Below are positions 57,016 to 64,000 of a stretch of DNA of 64,000 bases, in pieces. The notes beneath the pieces were generated by a model. The model worked only from the letters and a program-made list of their open reading frames with translations, ran no database searches and was not told the origin of the DNA. Source of the stretch: Cunninghamella blakesleeana (taxonomy: Eukaryota > Mucoromycota > Mucoromycetes > Mucorales > Cunninghamellaceae); the NCBI GenBank assembly GCA_017871115.1, contig JAFCIZ010000012.1, positions 43,501 through 107,500 on the forward strand, read 5' to 3'. Numbering within the stretch: position 1 is the stretch's first letter; the number at the start of each line of letters is the position of its first letter. The translations under genes and the position numbers were made by a program.

Positions 57016-57273
57016 ATGCAAGTTTTGTTATTGAGTACACCAAAAGAAGAAATATTGCTCTTAGAATATGCACTGAAGAACAAGCTCACACTAAAACTAG
57101 ATCAAGGAAAAATTTATCTGGACAATCTTGATGAGATAATGAAAGGATTCTTAAGCTGGTGCGTTAATGAGAAAAAACCTATAGCTGATATAAATACTGA
57201 ATACTTGGCGAATGTGGGGAATCAAAAAATTGAAGTGAAGCCTGGAAACTTTGGTGGAATCTTATTTGAGTAA
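57016..57273 (+). CDS. Small orphan gene, 85 aa
   Basis: MQVLLLSTPKEEILLLEYAL to IEVKPGNFGGILFE, uninterrupted, with a mixed alpha/beta composition (LKLDQGKIYLDNLDEIMKGF, SWCVNEKKPIADINTEYL). The start follows AGGGGGATTAAAA. It is head-to-head with the nuclease-like gene at 55904-56824, at a spacing that would allow co-regulation. The family is not recognised. A small partner protein, such as an inhibitor or immunity protein of the neighbouring enzyme, is conceivable but unsupported. Confidence 0.6.
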   Translation: MQVLLLSTPKEEILLLEYALKNKLTLKLDQGKIYLDNLDEIMKGFLSWCVNEKKPIADINTEYLANVGNQKIEVKPGNFGGILFE

Positions 57274-57410
57274 AATAATAATAAAATAAATGAAAAACCG
57301 CTTACAAACTATTTATTGATATGAAGAGAAACATTTTCATTGCCTAAAAAATAATATTAATATGTAAACCATAACAATATACAAAAAATTTTAATTAATT
57401 AAAATGATCT

Positions 57411-57932
57411 AGTTTGTTCATTGTAATTAATATTGATCCATAAACTATTGAATAACCTAAGCTTAATCATTATTATGTAAATTATGTTAATGAATATATA
57501 CTTTTATAATATACAAAATGATTTTAGAAAATAATTCGTTTAAAATAAATAATAATTCTTTTAAGCATGTTTCTTTTTAATCAATTTAACAAGTTTTTTT
57601 TTTTTTTTTTTTTGATCTCTGTAGCTAGAATTTTTCAATGAAACGAGAATCTTTTACTATTTTTCTTTTTCTTTCTTTCTTTAGCATTTGTTTATTACGC
57701 TATCTTAGACAATAATATAATTTAAAATTTATTTATTTTGTAAACATTTCTTTAAACACACACAGGCACATACATATGCATTTTTTATCCTTATTCTTTT
57801 TTTTTTTTTAATATGTTTTTAATTCCTTGATACCCTTTCAGGATTAGTTTTTACAAATATTTTTTTATGTTTTATTTTTAAAATAAATTAAAACAAAAAA
57901 TATCCAACTCATTGCAAGTGATTAGTTCCCAA
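57411..57932. repeat. Second copy of the 55535-55690 repeat, then spacer
   Basis: The first 150 bp match 55535-55690. The rest is AT-rich with long T runs (57595-57613) and no recognised feature. Confidence 0.65.
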
Positions 57933-58199
57933 TTAATGACCTGTTGCTTTTTTATATGGCACAGCCCTTCTATTTTTTAATATGTTACAGTATACAATAA
58001 AATTAAACATGGTATAGAAAAATAATTTATTTGTTGTGCTATCTATATTAAAACGAAGTAATTTTTTTATTTTGGATTGCAAATAGATATCATAAGTCAA
58101 AGGATGATCCATAAGATTATCCAGGTCCGTGTATGGAGCACAAAATTTTGATATGAATATAACATGCCTAATCTTGAAGTTAATGATTTTAAATAACAA
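57933..58199 (-). other. Minus-strand open frame, doubtful gene
   Basis: FISKFCAPYTDLDNLMDHPL and NILKNRRAVPYKKATGH look protein-like, whereas the first residues are AT-driven. No promoter motif or partner exon. It could be a gene fragment. Confidence 0.25.
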
Positions 58200-58835
58200 T
58201 TGCTAACCAAATAGTATAGAACGCTTATACATTTTCAATTTTTTTGGAAATTTTTCTCCAAAAAAAAAAGAAAAAGAGAAAGCATAATTAATATCTTATC
58301 GTTCAATAATCTGATACATGAAATATTAAAAAAATTACCTTTCGTTATTTTTATCCATTAAAATGAAAAATAGACGAACCAGAAACAAGCAGACAATATT
58401 AATACCTAGGCGACATCCTTCAACTATAAACAAATTTTGTTGGAAAAAATGATATTGAAGAAGGTGCTGTTGTCGAGACTCTTGGGAAAAGCCTACAAGC
58501 CTAGATGATGCTGTATTAAGCAGACGGGGACTTTTACATCTTATATTTCCAAGTTATTTTTTTTTTTACAAAATAAATAAAAAGAAATCCCAACACGATG
58601 CAAAAGCCCGGGTTGTCGAGCTATATTTCATAGTTGAATATCAAACATAACTACAAGTCTGGTTGATGTTTGCTGGTTCTATACAATTATTTGATGAAAT
58701 AATAAATATGTAGTAAAAAAAGATTTAGGGTAGAAAAAAAAAATTAACATTTATGACTTTGGTCTGAGTTTTAAAAAATTGGTTATTTAATTTTTTTTCC
58801 CTTTTGTTCCTTTCTCTTTTTTCTTTTGCTTTAAA

Positions 58836-61600
58836 ATGAAATATAGAGTTAATAAAAAGAGTCAAAATATTTTTCACGAGTTTTTTACTGAAAATGATGT
58901 TAATGATTGGACCAAAAACAATTATATAAAATATTGTTCTAGTAAAGGTTATAAAAAATCCCACGCAGGTATGGTAAAAAGTTATTACCAGCATTTAAAT
59001 AGTTTACAACAAAATAATAAAATTCCTCAAGAAGTGAAAGATATTGTGAAAGGTTTATTAAAAAAAAAAGATAAAGTAAAGAATAAGAAATAAATAAATA
59101 AAGTAAATAATAGAAAATAAAAAATAGAAAATAAAAAAAAAAGAATAGAAATAGCTGATAATCAATAATTTAAAATTTTTGCTCTTTGTTTTTAGAAAAA
59201 GCAAACTTCACCTCCTATCATTTTAATTGAAGGAAACGTTTATGGAACTGTGTATTCCAGCAATCAGTACAATATTGTAAAATATAATATATATATATAT
59301 ATATATATTTCAATATATATTAATTTAAAATGTGTTTGAAATAGCTAATACTATAATAAAAATATGCAAATAGAATCGGCTTTTAAACCCAGAAAAACAA
59401 TATGAAGAGCAACAAGATACTCTCAGTAATATTATCAAACCTGAAGAAACATTGGTAAGTGCTTACATTATTATTATATATATATATATTTAATTTTATA
59501 TCAAATAAATTCAAAATAAATGTTATACCGAAATAACTTAAATACTTCCATTAATTATTTTATTATTTGCTATTTACTGTTTATATTATTAGTCCCCTGA
59601 TGCTACTTTTGATGATTACCAAAAAGTAAAGGAGGAATAAAAAAAAAAGAGAGAGAATAAAAGAGAATAAATATATTGAATGCTAATTAACTTATTTCTT
59701 TATTCTTTTCTATTTTTTGATATAGAATGAAAACTTTGCATCGTCAATATCAGTAAAGGAATTTCTGCATAAATGGGCATATATTTTAATATCAACAGCT
59801 AATGAATCAGCTACTAGTAATGTACAATCCAAAGAATCATTATTTTTAAGAACAAATAATCAAAAAATAAATCAGATAATTTATAATACGCCAACAACTA
59901 TCAAACAAAAATTTGAAAAAAAATCATGCCAACTTTTGAAAAACTTCTCTACTTTAACCACAGATGAGCAATTACTCCTACAGTAAGTATCTATTTATAT
60001 AAATATAGCAGTAGTTTTATATGATAATTAACAGTATTATGGAACATTACCTTTCTACTTCTTTATTCGTTACTAGACTTACACTTTCTTATACCATTAA
60101 TAATTTATCTACCTCTTTATCAGATGCTACACGAGGTTTTATTGGGCATACAGAATTTGATCAATTAGTGAAATCATCAACTGAATTTAATAATAAAGAA
60201 TTAGATGAAAAAATCAGTGAAATACTCGATATAATTATTAAGGTAGGTATTGTTATTATTATTATTAAAGAATAGTAGAAAAAAAATTAATATTTCAACC
60301 AGTGATCATTTTAAATTACATATAAATATATCTAATTGTATATTAAAACCTATTTATTTTATTTGGACATGTTTTATAGACTGTATTTGGTGAAAATATC
60401 GACGCTGCAAGGATCAAGTGTATGGAAATTACCATCAATTTACTGAAGGATCATGAAAAAAAATCTGATATATATAAAGCAGCTCGACTAATGGAATATG
60501 TGTAAGTGCTACATCTAGTTAACATACCATATGATTAAAGTTTTGCCTGAATTAAACTTATATTTATTGCTTACTTATTACCAATTTAACAAATAGACTC
60601 GATAATTTAAATTCATGGGATAAAAGTAGCAATTGTACTGAACTTGACTATTATTGTCGATTTAAACACATATTTGATATATTATTTTATGGAGAAGCAA
60701 TAACAATGGACGTGTAAGTAATGATAATTAATAAGTTATATATTTAAAATTATTTCTAAAAGCAATGCTGCTACATACATCCATATATATTAGTGGAGAA
60801 CAAATCAATGATATCACCAGCGAAGTTAGAAAATATAATGAAGGTACCTATGTTCTCCAGAATAAATATATATCGGGTAGAAAAATCGATGGGATAATTC
60901 GTTGTGAAGATATGGAGCTGGCATTACTAGAATGGAAGGTTAGTTCTCAACCTGCATTACTAAAGCAACAACAAGTAAAAAATATAAGATCAAATTCATG
61001 CTTATTGTATATGCTAAACACTTTTGTCGAAGGTGATAAGGTTGATGTTGTAACTATGGACTGGGCAGGTAATATGACAATTTTTTTTGACCTTCTTTAT
61101 TTATTTAAAAAAGTTCCAAAATTTTTTATTAGTTATTACTCTTTTAACACTTTTATTATTCTGTTTAGAAACTACGGGATATATATACACATTAAGCCAG
61201 CACGATGAAGTAATTGTAGTAAACAAGATTGGAGACTTATTTTTACCAGTTAATAAATATGAATTAAAATATTTTAAAAATACAATCAAACTTTTATTCA
61301 ATTGGAAAGTAAGCTAAATAATTCATGCGCACATTCATACATACAGAAATATATACGCATAATTATAAACTAATATTTGGTAATATGTTATTATAAACAT
61401 TTATTCTCTTTTTCCTTTCTTCTTTTTTTTAGACTCATATTATGAGTACTGCTAATAATTGTTTAGGAAAATACCTACTACAAAAAAGAAAAAGAATGTT
61501 ATATCCATTCACCGACGGCCCAAGCTCACAACCATCTACATCACCATACATGTACTGTTCACCATCACCTGTATTTTTTACACCAAAAAAAAAGTCATAA
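58836..61600 (+). CDS. Eleven-exon gene, EWK-type PD-(D/E)XK-like protein, 559 aa
   Basis: Exons 58836-59075, 59196-59276, 59374-59454, 59593-59625, 59726-59982, 60077-60242, 60380-60501, 60597-60713, 60794-61068, 61169-61308 and 61433-61600 join in phase to 560 codons. The acceptor of exon 6 could instead be 60035; both keep frame. Exon 9 holds the core: ISGRKIDGIIRCED (D398), LALLEWKVSSQ (E412-W-K414), LLKQQQVKNIRSNS, then VVTMDWAG; exon 10 GYIYTLSQHDEVIVVNK; exon 11 a Ser/Pro-rich, basic tail ending FFTPKKKS. It parallels the 550-aa protein at 32000-34401 from residue about 250 on, while the N-terminal exons are unrelated. A coil-forming exon (NPEKQYEEQQD) recalls the relic at 48137-49295. 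Predicted nuclease fold; role unknown. Confidence 0.82.
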
Positions 61601-62230
61601 ATAAAATTCACTTTCTTTTTTAATATTGTAATTTATATATTATGCATTATATTCTTTTTCTTCCCCCACATACTATTTTCTATTACATACAGACATAATT
61701 CTTATTTTTTACCTGCTGAACTATAGTTATTTTAGATCTAGATCATTTTATTAAAAATAAAAACACTGTTCTGCATATTATTATATACATGATATTATTA
61801 TTATTATTTATTTATTGTAGAAATAAACAATGTTAATAAACGATGGTCATTCACACAGATGCCTAAACAGATCTCTGAATTTAAAAAAATAATAATGATT
61901 TGGTCTCAATTAAAAAAGGTATTGCATGTAATTCTCAGATAAAAAAAAATCCAAAGAGGGTATAGTCTGGATATACTTTAAAAAGTAATCAACCGATTAC
62001 ATTTTATGTGGATAAATAAAAATAATTAATTACATCAAAACTTTTTTTTATCAAATGGAATCATTGGAAAGCAACCTGAATGTAAAAAAGTAATAATGGT
62101 CGAATTCTTCGATAATTAAAAGGCATTGAAAAGTAGTATATTCTGGTTCCATATAATTTTTTTAGTAATAAAAAAAACCCAGGATCGAATAATGAAGAGT
62201 TTTCTTTATTATAATTAAAAAAAATAAATT
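61601..62230. other. Gene-free 3' spacer
   Basis: Contains ATT repeats near 61795 and no gene-like frame. Nothing further is recognised before the old duplicate begins near 62230. Confidence 0.45.
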
Positions 62231-63040
62231 TTTAAACTTATAAAGAACAAATTACAATTACAACAAATGTCCCTCAGCACTTATTTAATTAATTCAATGC
62301 TCTATAATAATAACTGTGTTATAAAACTATAGTAATAACTAAGCTAATAATACAGTTACGTTCAATAAACTAACTATTGTTGATTACTTTATATTTTATA
62401 TGTGTACGTACATATTTATATATTGAGTATTGTTCAAATAATAATACTTTATTAATATCAATCCACAAATGCTAACACAAATTGGGGATAGTTATTTTCG
62501 CATTATTAAAATTCCAATTCCATTATCTATTTTTATGAAGATAAACGACCAATTAGCATTAATGTAAATATTTGTATAATAAATAAAGTTCTATTTTGTA
62601 GTTCAGTGTATAACTATATAATATATATATATACTGAAAAATAAGAAATAAAAGTATAAAGTAAAATGGGAGAAAAAAATGGTTTTTATTTATTACATAT
62701 AAATTTAATATACATACGTATGTATATATTAAAAAAAATAAGAGAGCTAGAGAAGAAATAAAAATATAGTTATTTTTATACTTTTATTGAGTCATTTTAC
62801 TAGAGAAAGGTAAGATTAAATATTTATATTTGGATACACATAAAATAATTACCGATAAGCAACACCATAGACTATGATTTAGTTTTGCACTCATAAAATT
62901 ATTCCCCAAAGAAAAAAAAGAAAAATAAATATATCTATCACCATCCAATTGCATTATTGGAATAACATATATAAACATTACCTTTTCTTCATAATAATTA
63001 AGACTGTGTGTCCTTTAGCAGCCAATAAATAATTCAGCTT
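62230..63040. repeat. Old duplicate of 13540-14650
   Basis: Same landmarks in the same order as 13540-14650, followed, as there, by the TAGTA...AAGATGTTA block that opens a structured element. Here that element is intact; at 14691 it is decayed. Confidence 0.7.
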
Positions 63041-63115
63041 AGTCAAGCAGAATATGTAAAATTAAAGAAATAATAGTATAGATAATATAATATTATAAAA
63101 TACCAAGATGTTACC

Positions 63116-63554
63116 AAGAGGCGAGCATTAATCTTTAAACCACGGACAATAGAATGGCTTTGTAAAGAAGAATTCTAAAGGTGGCTACTGTCGGCGGTAT
63201 GAGAAACCGCCCGAGCTTAAAGATTAATCTGACCGGGTATTACATATCATAACTAAAAGTCTCAAAGATACATAATAGCCTACTGTCGTTCTTTCTTCAT
63301 TACCAGAACCAAGTCAGGCCTCTTCATCTAAGTATCTCTCATCTTAGCGAACATTAATCTTTAAACCACGGACAATAGAATGGCTTTGTAAAGAAGAATT
63401 CTAAAGGTGGCTACTGTCGGCGGCATGAGAAACCGCCCAAGTTTAAAGATTAACCTGGCCGGGTATTACATATCATAACTAAAAGTCTCAAAGATACATA
63501 ATAGCCTACTGTCGTTCTTTCTTCATTACCGGAACCAAGCCAGGCCAAGATGAG
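63116..63554 (-). repeat. Dimer of about 210-nt structured units (family D, variant)
   Basis: Two nearly identical units on the minus strand, period 226 bp, exactly as at 37106-37543, but with about one base in three changed. Helices are retained: GACTTGGT/ACCCGGTC, TATGTATC/GATATGTA, GATTAATCTTTAA/TTAAAGATTAATG, GGCGGT-TTCTCAT-ACCGCC. The unit at 63338-63554 is enclosed by CTCATCTT/AAGATGAG and the one at 63116-63324 by AAGAGGC/GCCTCTT, matching in position the two different enclosing stems of the other dimer. Non-coding. Confidence 0.78.
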
Positions 63555-63854
63555 GAATAAAAAGTACACAACAGAAAAAACAATAAATATTACTTCTATC
63601 TTGAAAGATATAAAAATTTGGCTACCAAAGTTCAAACCCAGATAAATAGTGACTCGGAGTTTTTTGAATCTACTTAATTTACTTTGAAAACGGTTTAACT
63701 AAAATAAGTAGATTCATTTTGTTTTATGGAGTCATGTCTTTTCCTCTTTTCTATACTATACATATTCGCTTTTCTTCCCTTACAAAATCATCACCATTAT
63801 CATTATTTTTAATAAAAAAAGCGTGGAATCAAATTCTTATAAATATATATATAT

Positions 63855-63971
63855 AAAGGTAAAGATCAATATATTACTTATTTTTCCAATAATCCTATTG
63901 AAAAATGGCAATATAAAGATTTCGAAACCTTTTTCTCGAACAAAAAACGAAAGTTAAAGAAAAATACTTGA
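63855..63971 (+). other. Possible terminal exon near the window edge
   Basis: GKDQYITYFSNNPIEKWQYK, then DFETFFSNKKRKLKKN and a stop. The first half is protein-like and the end basic. AAAG before GTAAAGATC may be an exon/intron border. Without a partner exon this remains a suggestion. Confidence 0.3.
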
Positions 63972-64000
63972 ATATCAGCGTATGTACGTCCTTTAACTTC

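Noticed and set aside
59340..59454. In-frame TAG taken as a nonsense mutation in the 58836 gene
   Set aside because: The TAG is the 3' splice site of intron 2 (exon 3 begins at 59374) and all phases agree when it is spliced.

Overview
The window is eukaryotic nuclear DNA that is very AT-rich. It carries short spliceosomal introns (about 40-290 nt, GTAAGT/GTAAAA...TAG), long A/T homopolymers, several minisatellites and many recently duplicated or decaying genes. No bacterial operons, rRNA, convincing tRNA or CRISPR array are visible. The proteins resemble lineage-expanded families that I associate with Mucoromycota fungi (Mucorales, Glomeromycotina); this is a recollection of family style, not a search, and I do not assign a genus. 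The layout looks like accessory, possibly subtelomeric, sequence.

Layout: 1-8.8 kb is block 1 and 14.65-28.8 kb is a tandem direct copy of it. Each block holds a three-exon gene (754-2408; 15624-17277), an intronless nuclease-fold gene (3916-4668; 18839-19606), two shared pseudogenes and two minisatellites that have grown in the second block. The second block also keeps a five-exon gene with a serine-recombinase-like C-terminal region (21683-23060), of which block 1 retains only a broken exon. Between the blocks are a small orphan gene (10126-10398) and relics. From 28.9 to 31.5 kb lie three different tandem arrays of structured, non-coding units. They precede an intact nine-exon gene (32000-34401), whose eleven-exon relative is at 58836-61600. 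The stretch 37-45 kb holds two more structured arrays and two minus-strand genes (39044-39961; 41480-43585). The stretch 46.7-49.6 kb is an inverted-repeat-bounded segment with a disrupted Ser/Pro-rich gene. The stretch 51.7-57.3 kb holds a frameshifted pseudogene, a Myb-like relic, two more nuclease-fold genes (54182-54997; 55904-56824) and a small orphan.

Two themes stand out. (1) Nine intact genes and at least one pseudogene, from about five families, carry a D/E...ExK or D...ExG pattern followed by a helix, as in PD-(D/E)XK (restriction-endonuclease-like) nucleases. (2) Six or seven families of GC-richer units of 80-320 nt occur as head-to-tail dimers, trimers or longer arrays. In each, every unit is enclosed by its own self-complementary flanks, and these flanks differ between copies while staying paired. 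Several arrays lie directly upstream of nuclease-fold genes. I see the adjacency and the base pairing in the sequence; a functional RNA-nuclease link is only a hypothesis.
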